Source of the DNA: JASFWK01 sp050049355
GTDB taxonomy: Bacteria; Chloroflexota; Anaerolineae; B4-G1; DUEL01
Reading direction: 5' to 3'
Length of the DNA: 20,091 bases
Assembly: GCA_050049355.1 (NCBI GenBank)
Contig: JASFWK010000030.1
Location: 1 to 20,091, forward strand
The position numbers were made by a program, and so were the translations under genes. The notes under the pieces were generated by a model, which saw only the letters and a list, made by a program, of their open reading frames with translations, was not told where the DNA came from and ran no database searches. Each line of letters opens with the position of its first letter. Within the stretch, counting starts at the first letter, position 1. Below, piece by piece: positions 1-7,807 of this stretch.

Positions 1-2
1 GT

Positions 3-308
3 GGCGGGCCGTACGGCGTGGGAGCCCGAATGGACATAAACCTGACCCGAGAGATTGTGAACGCCGCCCTAACCGCGAAGCTGGAGGACGTGGGATATGT
101 GGAGGATGCGGTGTTCCACATCCTCGTACCCAAGCGGTGCCCCGGTGTTCCTTCGGAGGTGCTCTTTCCGAAGAACACGTGGGAGGACAGGCAGGAATAC
201 GACGTGCGGGCCCGGAAGCTCGCGAACGATTTCAGGACTCACTTCGAGAAGGCGTATGGCGGGAAGGAGATCGATCCGGCCGTTGTCGAGCAGTGTCCGG
301 GTGCGTAG
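3..308 (+). CDS. pckA: Phosphoenolpyruvate carboxykinase (ATP), C-terminal fragment cut by window start
   Basis: ATP-dependent PEP carboxykinase interconverts oxaloacetate + ATP and PEP + CO2 + ADP in the cytosol. Only about the last 100 residues are present, because the reading frame is open to the left edge. The frame starts with GGPYGVGARM, the family's Gly-rich GGPYGVG segment near the C-terminal third. It continues with TREIVNAAL, then the ELPGV/CPGVPSEVL-type stretch followed by 'PKNTW', which matches the conserved 'DPRNTY/W' region. It ends in the usual helical tail, with a TAG stop at 306-308. An internal GTG at 18 is not a start, since conserved sequence precedes it. The malic enzyme gene follows 63 nt after the stop on the same strand, so the two may be co-transcribed. 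The family is clear; the fragment cannot show the nucleotide-binding loop or the catalytic residues. Confidence 0.9.
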   Translation, partial: GGPYGVGARMDINLTREIVNAALTAKLEDVGYVEDAVFHILVPKRCPGVPSEVLFPKNTWEDRQEYDVRARKLANDFRTHFEKAYGGKEIDPAVVEQCPGA

Positions 309-358
309 AGACCAGGCCCGTTGGAAAGGTCTGCTGTCTTGACTTCGACTGCAAGAGA

Positions 359-367
359 AGGAGGTGA
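359..367 (+). promoter_or_regulatory. Strong Shine-Dalgarno deciding the malic enzyme start
   Basis: AGGAGGTGA is a near-perfect anti-16S match. From the AGGAGG core (359-364), the TTG at 372 lies 7 nt downstream and the GTG at 369 lies 4 nt downstream. This makes TTG 372 the most likely start and rules against an earlier ATG at 321 in the same frame. Confidence 0.8.
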
Positions 368-371
368 CGTG

Positions 372-1733
372 TTGGCTACCAGCAAAGAGGATCTGCTTGC
401 CAAAGCCAAGAAACCAGCGGAAGACGCGATGCGCCTCCATCCTTTCTACCAAGGTAAGGTGCAGAGCGCGCCCAAATGCCCCGTCCGCGGACTCGATGAT
501 TTTGCCATCTGGTATACACCGGGCGTGGCTGCTCCCTGTCGGGCTATCCATGAAGATGAGATGTTGGCCTATGAGCTCACCAACAAGGGCAACGCTGTCG
601 CCGTCGTGTCCGATGGCACACGCGTATTGGGACTGGGTGATATCGGGGCCGCTGCCGGGATGCCGGTGATGGAGGGCAAGGCGCTCATCTTCAAGTACCT
701 GGGTGGTGTGGATGCTGTGCCCATCTGTCTGGATACCAAGGACCCGTATCGCATCATCCTCGCTGTCAAGTGGATGCAGCCTTCCTTCGGCGGGATCAAT
801 CTGGAGGATATCTCGCAGCCCAAGTGCTTCCGCGTGCTTGACATGCTGCGTAGCGATCCAGAGGTTCGTATCCCTGTATGGCACGACGATCAGCAGGGGA
901 CAGCTACGGTCATTCTGGCAGGGTTGATCAACGCACTGAAGGTAGTGGGCAAACGAATGGAGGATATCAGGGTCGCGCTGATCGGCACCGGGGCGGCCAA
1001 CGTGGCGACGCTGCGCCTTTTGGTTGCAAGCGGTGTCCGACTTGGCAATGTAATCGCGTGTGACAGCAAGGGCATTCTGCATCCGGAGCGTGAAGACATC
1101 GCGCGGCGCAAGATCGAGTTCGTAGACAAGTGGCGTATCTGCCAGAACAGCAACGCAGAGGGACGACGAGGTGACGTAAGTGAGGCGATGCGCGAGGCCG
1201 ACGTCTGTATCGCCGCCAGCCGACCTGGCCCCGGAACGATCCTGCCGGAGTGGGTGAAAGGGATGGCAGACGACGCGATCGTCTTTGCCTGTGCCAACCC
1301 AATCCCTGAGATCTGGCCTTGGGAGGCCAAGGAAGCAGGGGCGCGCATCGTGGGCACGGGCCGCAGCGACTTCCCCAACCAGATTAACAACTCTCTCGGC
1401 TTCCCAGGCATCTTCCGGGGTGTACTGGACGTGAGGGCGACGACCATCACCGACGAGATGGCTATCGCTGCTGCTGAGGAACTGGCGCGCTGCGCGGAGG
1501 AGCGGGAGCTCGACGAGGAGCACATCGTGCCGACGATGGACGACTGGGAGGTCTTCCCGCGAGAGGCAGCGGCAGTTGGCGTGCGGGCTCAGGAGCAGGG
1601 GGTCGCGCGCCTAACCCTGTCTCGTGATGAGCTGTTGGAGAGAGCGAAGCAGATCATCCAGCGGGCGCAGAGTCTGACCCATTTCCTAATGGAAAAGGAA
1701 CTGATCCCGCCTGTGCCCCAAGAGTGGTCGTGA
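372..1733 (+). CDS. Malic enzyme (NAD(P)-dependent, oxaloacetate-decarboxylating type)
   Basis: Oxidative decarboxylation of malate to pyruvate and CO2 in the cytosol. About 453 aa from TTG 372, the size of the short bacterial class without an added phosphotransacetylase domain. The malic N-terminal domain carries YTPGV (catalytic Tyr near residue 48), the SDGT..LGLGDIG block and the catalytic Lys in EGKALIFK (about residue 103). The metal site is in VWHDDQQGTA (about 169-178). The NAD(P)-binding domain has the GTGAAN loop (about 205-210) and the late motifs FACANPIPEI and GRSDFPNQINN. The family more often has HDDQHGTA; Q at that position is a tolerated variant. It lies between pckA and a TrxR-like gene (16 nt gap), pointing to a C4-acid/pyruvate operon. 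Cofactor preference (NAD or NADP) cannot be read from sequence alone. Confidence 0.93.
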   Translation: MATSKEDLLAKAKKPAEDAMRLHPFYQGKVQSAPKCPVRGLDDFAIWYTPGVAAPCRAIHEDEMLAYELTNKGNAVAVVSDGTRVLGLGDIGAAAGMPVMEGKALIFKYLGGVDAVPICLDTKDPYRIILAVKWMQPSFGGINLEDISQPKCFRVLDMLRSDPEVRIPVWHDDQQGTATVILAGLINALKVVGKRMEDIRVALIGTGAANVATLRLLVASGVRLGNVIACDSKGILHPEREDIARRKIEFVDKWRICQNSNAEGRRGDVSEAMREADVCIAASRPGPGTILPEWVKGMADDAIVFACANPIPEIWPWEAKEAGARIVGTGRSDFPNQINNSLGFPGIFRGVLDVRATTITDEMAIAAAEELARCAEERELDEEHIVPTMDDWEVFPREAAAVGVRAQEQGVARLTLSRDELLERAKQIIQRAQSLTHFLMEKELIPPVPQEWS

Positions 1734-1749
1734 CGAGGAGAGGACAGCA

Positions 1750-2646
1750 ATGTATGACCTGATAGTGATCGGGGGTGGTCCCGCGGGGATCACGGCCGGT
1801 GCGATTGCCCTTAACCAGCGACTCGAGACACTGATCATCGCCGAGCGGTGGGGTGGGCAGACGACCTATCTCATGCAGTTGGAGGATGCAGAAGGACGAG
1901 AGGTCATCACCGGCGAGACGCTGCTGGATGCTTTCCGTCGCCAACTTGACTACCTGGACTTCGCGCGTCGTTTCGACACCGTGACCGAAGTGAGACCTAG
2001 AGAGGAGATCTTCGTAGTCACTACCGCTGACGGCGATCGCTTTGAGGCGCGTGCCCTGATTGTCGCCACGGGCGCCAAGCCTCAAAGGCTTGGTGTGCCG
2101 GGTGCCGAGCGGTTGGCTGGGCGGGGGATGAGCTACTCAGCGGCCACGCACGCCGGCCTGTTCTTGGGCAAGGATGTTGCAGTAGTCGGCAATGGGCGGC
2201 GCGCTCAGTGGGCCGCTGCGAGCTTGGCTCGTAAGTCCCACCATGTCTATCTGTTGGCTCCAAGACCGCTCGTAGTGACCCCTCTGGCCTCCAAACTCCA
2301 CCAGATGGAGAACCTGGAGGTGATTGAGAACGCAGTGGTTGAGGAGGTTTGTGGCGAGAGCTTTGTAGAGGGCGTCGTCGTGAAGATGCCCGACGGGGAG
2401 ATGCGCGAGATACTCGTCAAGGGGGTGTTCGTCAAACTGACGCGCAGGCCCAACTCCGACCTGGTGCGGGAGTGGGTCGAATGCGATGACCGCGGGCACA
2501 TTCTGGTGGATGTGTACTGCGCCACCCGTTGGCCGGGGGTATTCGCCGCTGGAGATGTAACCCACCTTTCCGAGCAAGTGCTCGTACACATCGGTGAGGG
2601 AGCCAAGGCAGCTGTCTCGGCTTACCGCTACCTGCTGATGAAGTGA
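1750..2646 (+). CDS. Thioredoxin-reductase-like FAD/NAD(P)-dependent oxidoreductase lacking the CxxC
   Basis: 298 aa, the length of a low-molecular-weight thioredoxin reductase. The FAD-binding GGGPAG is at residues 8-13, ATGA at 106-109, a second Rossmann motif VGNGRRA at 146-152, and the C-terminal FAD motif GVFAAGDV at 263-270. In true TrxR the second domain starts with a YCATCDG-type active site. Here the aligned segment is YSAATHA (129-135), so both redox cysteines are replaced by Ser130 and Thr133. The three Cys present (201, 245, 257) do not form a CxxC. The HRRxxxR NADPH-phosphate motif is also absent. It therefore cannot do dithiol exchange as TrxR does. A ferredoxin/flavodoxin-NAD(P)H reductase-like or flavin-transfer role is possible but unproven. 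A GAGGAG ribosome site lies about 9 nt upstream. It follows the malic enzyme gene by 16 nt, so it is likely co-transcribed. Confidence 0.82.
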   Translation: MYDLIVIGGGPAGITAGAIALNQRLETLIIAERWGGQTTYLMQLEDAEGREVITGETLLDAFRRQLDYLDFARRFDTVTEVRPREEIFVVTTADGDRFEARALIVATGAKPQRLGVPGAERLAGRGMSYSAATHAGLFLGKDVAVVGNGRRAQWAAASLARKSHHVYLLAPRPLVVTPLASKLHQMENLEVIENAVVEEVCGESFVEGVVVKMPDGEMREILVKGVFVKLTRRPNSDLVREWVECDDRGHILVDVYCATRWPGVFAAGDVTHLSEQVLVHIGEGAKAAVSAYRYLLMK

Positions 2647-2668
2647 GTGAGGCGTCTGGCCAGTTCAC

Positions 2669-2697
2669 ATCTCCGAAGCAGTCGCCGGATCTCCGAA
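2669..2697. repeat. Short direct repeat ATCTCCGAA x2 between operons
   Basis: ATCTCCGAA occurs at 2669-2677 and again at 2689-2697, a 20-bp period (about two helical turns). It lies in the otherwise featureless first half of the 2647-2787 spacer, downstream of the flavoprotein gene and about 90 bp upstream of the heat-shock promoter. No terminator with a T-tract is visible in this spacer. The repeat may be chance or a small protein-binding site. Confidence 0.3.
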
Positions 2698-2787
2698 TGT
2701 GCCGTTGGGCACCGCCTGTCTACGGCGATGTGGCCAACCCCGGCAAACTCGCCCCAGATCTGAAACGCACCCCCGTTGGCGATCTTC

Positions 2788-2816
2788 TTGACAGATCCCT
2801 TCCTCCGTGGTAGCAT
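2788..2816 (+). promoter_or_regulatory. Sigma-70-type promoter of the hrcA operon
   Basis: A perfect -35 TTGACA (2788-2793) and a -10 TAGCAT (2811-2816, 4 of 6 to consensus) are separated by an optimal 17-bp spacer. Transcription should start near 2823, just upstream of the CIRCE operator at 2830, the usual geometry for HrcA repression of a housekeeping-sigma promoter. Confidence 0.8.
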
Positions 2817-2829
2817 GAAATCGGTCTTC

Positions 2830-2856
2830 TTAGCACTCTTGGTATGAGAGTGCTAA
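2830..2856 (+). promoter_or_regulatory. CIRCE operator (HrcA binding site)
   Basis: TTAGCACTC-N9-GAGTGCTAA is an exact match to the consensus CIRCE inverted repeat (9-bp arms, 9-bp spacer). It lies at the predicted transcript start and about 20 bp before the hrcA start codon. HrcA, encoded immediately downstream, binds this element and represses the operon. On heat shock the GroE-dependent repressor is titrated and expression rises (established for the family). Confidence 0.97.
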
Positions 2857-2869
2857 ACCGTGGTGGGGG

Positions 2870-3949
2870 ATGACCATGGCTGAACTTACGCGGCGGCAAG
2901 AGAGGATACTGGGGCTAGTGGTACGAGAGTTCGTGCGGACTGTAGCGCCGGTGGGCTCGCACACCCTTGTCGAGGAGTACGATCTCAACGTCAGTAGCGC
3001 TACCGTTCGCAACGATCTGGCGCGTCTGGAGGAGTTGGGCTATCTGGCGCAGCCTCACACTTCTGCCGGCCGGGTCCCGACGGACCGGGGGTACCGCTAT
3101 TTCGTTGAACGGCTGCTGCAGGAGACGGAACTGCCAGTGGAGGAGCGTCGCACCATCGCGCACCAGTTCCAGCAAGTGTGGCAGGATGTGGAGGAATGGA
3201 TGCCGCTTGCGGCGTCGGTGCTCGCTCGCACGGTCCGCAGCGCCGCACTGGTCACCACTCCGCAAGCTACTCAGGCTCGCTACCTCCGCTTGCGGCTCAT
3301 ATCTGTGCAAGGACGGTTGGCGTTGCTCGTCTTGGTTCTCCAAGGAGGCCTGGTCAGAGAGCGGATGCTGAACTTGTCGGAACCTCTGCCCCAATCGTTC
3401 CTCGATGAAGCTGCTGATCGAATCAACCAGCTGTGTGCGGGGCTCAGCTCCGGTGAGGTCAGATCACGTATCTCCACCTTGCCTCTCTTCGAAGCCGAGA
3501 TAGCTCAGACAGTGGTTGGGATGATGAGGAGCTCCTCCACCGCTACTGCCGAGAGGATCTATCACGATGGCCTACGTGAGCTTCTCCAGGAGCCGGAGTT
3601 TGCGGAGGAGGTGTACGCTCAGAGAGTTCTGCGCATCGTCGAGGAGCGAGGTTTTCTGCAGACGGTTCTGGCCGAGGCCTTGGGCCCCAGCGTCGGCAGC
3701 GTGCAGGTGATGATTGGTGAGGAGAGCCACTTCGATGAGCTCCAGGTCTGTAGTCTCATCCTCAGCCGGTACGGCGTCGCAGGCCTGGCTACTGGTGCGT
3801 TGGGTGTGTTGGGGCCCACCCGAATGAGCTACAGCCGTGCCATCTCCGCCGTGCGCTTTGTCTCTGGCATGCTCTCCAATTTGGTCTATGAGGTCTTTGT
3901 GGCCGGTGGTGGCTCTCCACCTCGGACTGCCAGGAGGTCACCGCAATGA
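2870..3949 (+). CDS. hrcA: Heat-inducible transcription repressor HrcA
   Basis: Repressor of class I heat-shock genes through CIRCE. 359 aa from ATG 2870. A second ATG at 2876 (357 aa) is better placed after the purine run GGGGGA at 2865-2870, so the true start may be 6 nt later. The N-terminal winged helix shows LTRRQERIL, then SSATVRNDLARLEELGYL (about residues 42-59) and the hallmark QPHTSAGRVPTDRGYR (about 61-76). A GAF-like HrcA domain fills the rest (about 105-345) and the tail is basic and Pro-rich. It is first in the hrcA-grpE-dnaK-dnaJ-prmA operon and autoregulated by the CIRCE just upstream. Its stop overlaps the grpE start (ATGA). Confidence 0.96.
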   Translation: MTMAELTRRQERILGLVVREFVRTVAPVGSHTLVEEYDLNVSSATVRNDLARLEELGYLAQPHTSAGRVPTDRGYRYFVERLLQETELPVEERRTIAHQFQQVWQDVEEWMPLAASVLARTVRSAALVTTPQATQARYLRLRLISVQGRLALLVLVLQGGLVRERMLNLSEPLPQSFLDEAADRINQLCAGLSSGEVRSRISTLPLFEAEIAQTVVGMMRSSSTATAERIYHDGLRELLQEPEFAEEVYAQRVLRIVEERGFLQTVLAEALGPSVGSVQVMIGEESHFDELQVCSLILSRYGVAGLATGALGVLGPTRMSYSRAISAVRFVSGMLSNLVYEVFVAGGGSPPRTARRSPQ

Positions 3950-4662
3950 ACTCGAAAGGCGCTGAAGCAGCGAGAAGCCCGAAAGGCAGAAATTGCACGA
4001 GCGAAGCGGGCGATACGGAAGACAGAGGTGATATGGAGAACAGAGAAGAAGATAGGACTGAGCTCGTAGCTGACGAGGCGACCGCCGCCGAAGCCGGAGG
4101 CGAGGGAGAAGCCGCGGCCGGGGTCGCACTGGTAGGGGACGACGAATTGGAGGGTCTCAGGAAGGAATTGGAGGAGGCTCGTGCTCAGGCCAGCGAGTAC
4201 CTGGAGGGCTGGCAGCGGACCAAGGCAGAGTTCGTCAACTACCGCAAACGGCAGGAGGCGGACTGGAAGCAGCGGACTCGGCTGAGCAATGCCGCTCTCA
4301 TCGCCAATATACTGCCGGTGCTGGATGACCTGGAGCGGGCGCTGCTGACCCTACCGCAGAGCCTCCGCAATCTCACCTGGGTAGAGGGTGTCTTCCTCAT
4401 CAAACGGAGGCTGGACACGATCTTGGAGTCGGAGGGATTGAAGCCAATTGAGACTGCCGGGCAGACCTTCGACCCTCTCTACCACGAGGCAGTTGCCTAT
4501 GAGGAGACTCAGGGATACGAAGACGGAGAGATCATTGATGAGGTGCAGCGCGGCTACATATTGGGTGATCGGGTGATCCGCCCTGCTCTGGTGCGCGTGG
4601 CCCGGGCCCCGGAGATGCCCGCCGAAGCTGACGAATGTGAGGAAGTCGGGCAGTCGGAATAG
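3946..4662 (+). CDS. grpE: Nucleotide exchange factor GrpE
   Basis: Co-chaperone that releases ADP from DnaK. 238 aa, somewhat long because of an acidic, low-complexity N-terminus (about residues 1-65) that is likely disordered. A long helix rich in Glu, Leu and Lys follows (about 66-130), forming the dimeric coiled coil that includes 'WQRTKAEFVNYRKRQ'. The C-terminal beta domain carries the family signature: FDPLYHEAVAY, then a conserved Gly-rich turn and GYILGDRVIRPALVRVA. The start ATG 3946 overlaps the hrcA stop by 4 nt and follows AGGAGG (3932-3937) by 8 nt, so translation is probably coupled to hrcA. dnaK starts 40 nt after the stop. Confidence 0.95.
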   Translation: MNSKGAEAARSPKGRNCTSEAGDTEDRGDMENREEDRTELVADEATAAEAGGEGEAAAGVALVGDDELEGLRKELEEARAQASEYLEGWQRTKAEFVNYRKRQEADWKQRTRLSNAALIANILPVLDDLERALLTLPQSLRNLTWVEGVFLIKRRLDTILESEGLKPIETAGQTFDPLYHEAVAYEETQGYEDGEIIDEVQRGYILGDRVIRPALVRVARAPEMPAEADECEEVGQSE

Positions 4663-4702
4663 ACGCCAAGCATCGGATGAATCTGGAGGGAGCAAGGAGC
4701 GT

Positions 4703-6586
4703 ATGAGCAAAATCATCGGGATAGACCTAGGCACCACCAACTCCGTCTGCGCAGTGATGATGGGTGGAGAAGCGACCGTCGTCCCCAGCGCAGAGGGAGG
4801 GCGGCTCTTCCCGTCCGTCGTAGCCGTCAGCTCTCAGAGCGGAGAGCGAATGGTGGGTCAGGCGGCCAAACGGCAGGCCATCGTCAATCCGGAGAGTACT
4901 GTCTTCTCCGTCAAGCGCTTCATGGGCCGCAAGTTTGACGACCCCGAGGTGCAGAGGGCTATCAAAGGAATGTCCTACAGAGTCACCGCTGCACCCAACG
5001 GTGACATCCGTGTGTGGATGGGGGGCAAGGAGTATTCCCCACCGGAGATCTCGGCCATGATTCTGCAGAAGGTCAAGACTGATGCTGAGGCCTACCTGGG
5101 AGAGGAAGTAACCCAGGCGGTGATCACTGTCCCAGCCTACTTCAACGACAGCCAACGACAGGCCACCAAGGACGCTGGCAAGATCGCAGGGCTGGAAGTG
5201 CTTCGCATCATCAATGAGCCGACCGCCTCGTCGTTGGCCTACGGCTTGGGGGAGACCAAGGATGAGATTATCGCTGTTTACGATCTGGGTGGAGGGACCT
5301 TCGATATCTCCATTCTGGATGTCGGGGACGGCGTGTTTGAGGTGAAATCCACCAGCGGGGACACCTTTCTGGGTGGCGATGACTTCGATCGCCGGATAGT
5401 GGACTATGTGGCGGAGGAGTTCAAGAAGGAGCAGGGCATTGACTTGCGGGAGGATCGCCAGGCACTGCAGCGTCTCAAGGATGCCTCCGAAAAAGCCAAG
5501 ATTGAGCTTTCCTCCATGCTTGAAACGGAGATCAACCTTCCCTTCATCAGCGCCGACAACTCAGGCCCCAAGCATCTGCAGATGAAGCTCACCAGAGCCA
5601 AGTTGGAGCAGCTGACTGATGACTTGGTCGAGCGCTCTTTGGGTCCCTGTAAGCAGGCCACAGCGGACGCCGGGCTGAAGCCCTCAGACATCGATCAAGT
5701 GATCCTGGTAGGCGGGCAGACGCGTATGCCGGCCATTCAGCGGCTGGTAGAGGAGTACTTCGGACGTGAACCCCACAAGGGAGTCAACCCTGATGAGGTG
5801 GTGGGCGTCGGCGCGGCTATCCAGGCCGGGGTGCTGGCTGGCGAGGTGAAGGATGTCCTCCTGCTAGATGTGACCCCGCTCACCCTGAGTATTGAGACAC
5901 TGGGCGATGTGGCGACTGCTCTCATCGAGCGCAATACCACCATTCCTACTCGTCAAAGCCAGATCTTCTCCACCGCCACCGACGGCCAGAGGCAGGTGGA
6001 GATCCACGTGGTACAGGGGGAGCGGCCGATGGCCGCCGACAACAAGAGCCTGGGGCGGTTCATTCTGGATGGGATCCCCCCTGCCCCTCGCGGTGTACCG
6101 CAGATTGAGGTCACCTTCGACATCGACGCCGATGGCATTCTCAACGTGTCTGCGAAGGACAAGGCCACGGCCCGTGAGCAGTCCATGCGGATCGTTCCCT
6201 CCAGCGGGTTGACCGATCAGGAGGTGGAGAGAATGGTGGGGGAGGCAGACCAGTATCGGGAGCGGGATCGCCACAGGAAAGAACTGGCCGAGGCCCGCAA
6301 CGCCGCCGACAACGCGGTCTACTCCGCTGAGAAGTTCCTGCGAGAGCTGGGAGACCGCGTCTCCGCCGACGCCAAGAAGAACCTGGAGAGGAAGATTGAG
6401 GCCGTGCGAGAGGTTCTGTCTAGTGAGGACGTGGCCCGGGTCCGTCAGCGCACCGGCGAGCTTGCCGAGGCGATGGAGTCGGTGGGAACGGGAATGTACA
6501 AAGGAGCTGGCCCAGGCACCGTTCCTCCCTCTGACGCGAGGGGTGAACCAGACGAAGATGTGATCGAAGGCGAGTTCAGCGAGTAG
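4703..6586 (+). CDS. dnaK: Molecular chaperone DnaK (Hsp70)
   Basis: ATP-driven Hsp70 chaperone that binds exposed hydrophobic segments of client proteins in the cytosol. About 627 aa from ATG 4703; the frame is open further upstream, but IGIDLGTTNSV must lie at the N-terminus, and AAGGAG (4694-4699) and GGAGGGA (4685-4691) precede this ATG. The ATPase domain shows the phosphate-1 loop IDLGTTNS (about 6-13), VTVPAYFNDSQRQATKDAG, phosphate-2 YDLGGGTFD and the adenosine motif ILVGGQTRMP. The substrate domain includes DVTPLTLSIET and NTTIPT, then a helical lid. The tail ends DVIEGEFSE, similar to the acidic DnaK C-terminus. The N-lobe insert typical of didermic-type DnaK is present. Third gene of the CIRCE operon. 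Confidence 0.98.
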   Translation: MSKIIGIDLGTTNSVCAVMMGGEATVVPSAEGGRLFPSVVAVSSQSGERMVGQAAKRQAIVNPESTVFSVKRFMGRKFDDPEVQRAIKGMSYRVTAAPNGDIRVWMGGKEYSPPEISAMILQKVKTDAEAYLGEEVTQAVITVPAYFNDSQRQATKDAGKIAGLEVLRIINEPTASSLAYGLGETKDEIIAVYDLGGGTFDISILDVGDGVFEVKSTSGDTFLGGDDFDRRIVDYVAEEFKKEQGIDLREDRQALQRLKDASEKAKIELSSMLETEINLPFISADNSGPKHLQMKLTRAKLEQLTDDLVERSLGPCKQATADAGLKPSDIDQVILVGGQTRMPAIQRLVEEYFGREPHKGVNPDEVVGVGAAIQAGVLAGEVKDVLLLDVTPLTLSIETLGDVATALIERNTTIPTRQSQIFSTATDGQRQVEIHVVQGERPMAADNKSLGRFILDGIPPAPRGVPQIEVTFDIDADGILNVSAKDKATAREQSMRIVPSSGLTDQEVERMVGEADQYRERDRHRKELAEARNAADNAVYSAEKFLRELGDRVSADAKKNLERKIEAVREVLSSEDVARVRQRTGELAEAMESVGTGMYKGAGPGTVPPSDARGEPDEDVIEGEFSE

Positions 6587-6629
6587 GATGTACTGTGAGC
6601 TGGCCCTACCGAGCGCTGTGGACTAGTCG

Positions 6630-7748
6630 ATGAACGGCAAGCGGGACTACTATGATGTGCTGGGGGTGGACCGATCGGCCTCTTCCGAGGAGATCAAGCG
6701 TGCCTATCGGCAGCTTGCCCGCCGGTGGCATCCTGACGTCTGTGATGAGCCGGAAGCCGAGGCGCGGTTTAAGGAGATCAACGAGGCGTATCAGATCCTC
6801 TCTGACTCGGAGAAACGCGCCACCTATGATCGCTTCGGTCGCGTCAAGCCTGGCGATTTCGGGTTTGGTTTCCGTGATCCCTTCGAGGTCTTTGAGGAGT
6901 TCTTTGGCGACCTGGGTGGGTTCGGCTTCGGTACCTCTCGGCGGCGCGGTCCCCGCAGGGGTCATGATCTTCGCTACGATCTGCGTCTTACCTTCGAGGA
7001 AGCAGTCTTTGGGTGTGAGAAGGAGATTGAGGTCACCCGTCTGGAGGTGTGCTCCGAGTGCGATGGCAGCGGCGCCGAGCCAGGCACCACGCCTGTCCGC
7101 TGTGGGGAGTGCAAAGGCACTGGCCAGGTACGTCAGGTGCAGCGTTCCATCTTCGGTTCCTTCGTCAACGTGGCAGTCTGCCCCGCGTGCCGGGGGGAAG
7201 GGGAAACTATCCCCATCGCCTGCCGCCGGTGTGATGGCAAAGGCCGAGTGCACGCAACGGCGTCGCTCACGGTGACCATCCCGGCTGGCGTGGATGGGGG
7301 CATGAAGGTGCGGCTCGCTGGGGAAGGGGAGCCGGGGGAGCGAGGTGGCCCGCCGGGAGATCTGTATGTCGTCTTAGAGGTAGAGCCTCATCCCTTCTTC
7401 CGCCGGCGCAAGGACGACCTCCTCCTGGGGCTAGGCATCAACATTGCCCAGGCCGGACTGGGGGCCCGGGTGACCATCCCCACTCTGGAGGGAGAGGAGG
7501 AGATCGAAATTCCCTCCGGCACTCAGACAGGAACCATACTTCGTCTACGTAAGCGAGGAGTCCCGCGCCTGCGACATAACGGCCGGGGTGATCTGCTCGT
7601 CTTGGTGCAGGTCCAGGTGCCCGAGAAGCTGACCCACGAGCAGCGAGCCCTCCTTGAGGAGCTGGCTGAAACCCTGGATGACGAGTTGGTCGTAGAGACT
7701 CGCGAACCGACCTTCCTGGAGCGTCTCCGCGATACCCTCGGTCTGTAG
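6630..7748 (+). CDS. dnaJ: Chaperone DnaJ (Hsp40, type I)
   Basis: Hsp40 co-chaperone that delivers clients to DnaK and stimulates its ATPase. 372 aa, full length. The J domain (residues 5-69) contains the essential HPD in RRWHPDV. A short Gly/Phe-rich linker follows (about 76-105). The zinc domain has all four CxxCxGxG repeats: CSECDGSG, CGECKGTG, CPACRGEG and the variant CRRCDGKG. The C-terminal peptide-binding and dimerisation domains include TVTIPAGVDGG and the 'GDLYV' motif. The start ATG 6630 has no obvious Shine-Dalgarno. It lies 43 nt after dnaK, so coupling or read-through reinitiation is plausible. Fourth gene of the HrcA operon. Confidence 0.96.
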   Translation: MNGKRDYYDVLGVDRSASSEEIKRAYRQLARRWHPDVCDEPEAEARFKEINEAYQILSDSEKRATYDRFGRVKPGDFGFGFRDPFEVFEEFFGDLGGFGFGTSRRRGPRRGHDLRYDLRLTFEEAVFGCEKEIEVTRLEVCSECDGSGAEPGTTPVRCGECKGTGQVRQVQRSIFGSFVNVAVCPACRGEGETIPIACRRCDGKGRVHATASLTVTIPAGVDGGMKVRLAGEGEPGERGGPPGDLYVVLEVEPHPFFRRRKDDLLLGLGINIAQAGLGARVTIPTLEGEEEIEIPSGTQTGTILRLRKRGVPRLRHNGRGDLLVLVQVQVPEKLTHEQRALLEELAETLDDELVVETREPTFLERLRDTLGL

Positions 7749-7766
7749 TGTGTTCGGGATAGCAGG

Positions 7767-7807
7767 TTCAAGATTGGGGATTCAAGCGTTGGGCCCGCAA
7801 TCTCGAA
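7767..7807 (+). repeat. Imperfect inverted repeat in the dnaJ-prmA spacer
   Basis: TTCAAGATTG (7767-7776) and CAATCTCGAA (7798-7807) can pair over 10 bp with one mismatch, leaving a 21-nt loop. A second TTCAAG sits inside the loop (7781-7786). The repeat ends 7 nt before the prmA ATG and the spacer has no visible Shine-Dalgarno. There is no T-tract, so it is not a good terminator. It could affect prmA translation or mRNA processing, or be a degenerate intergenic repeat. Confidence 0.45.

Noticed and set aside
69..1523. Long antisense open frame (484 aa) opposite pckA end and malic enzyme
   Set aside because: It overlaps two genes with clear family motifs, has no recognisable domain, and reflects codon-bias openness of GC-rich DNA.
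2699..2712. GTGCC-GTTG-GGCAC mini hairpin as terminator for the flavoprotein operon
   Set aside because: Only 5 bp and no T-run follows.
2628..2816. 62-aa minus-strand open frame in the flavoprotein-hrcA spacer
   Set aside because: No family resemblance; it covers the hrcA promoter and the end of the flavoprotein gene.
4637..4702. 22-codon N-terminal extension of dnaK
   Set aside because: It overlaps the grpE end, and DnaK proteins begin right at the IGIDLGTT segment, which follows ATG 4703.
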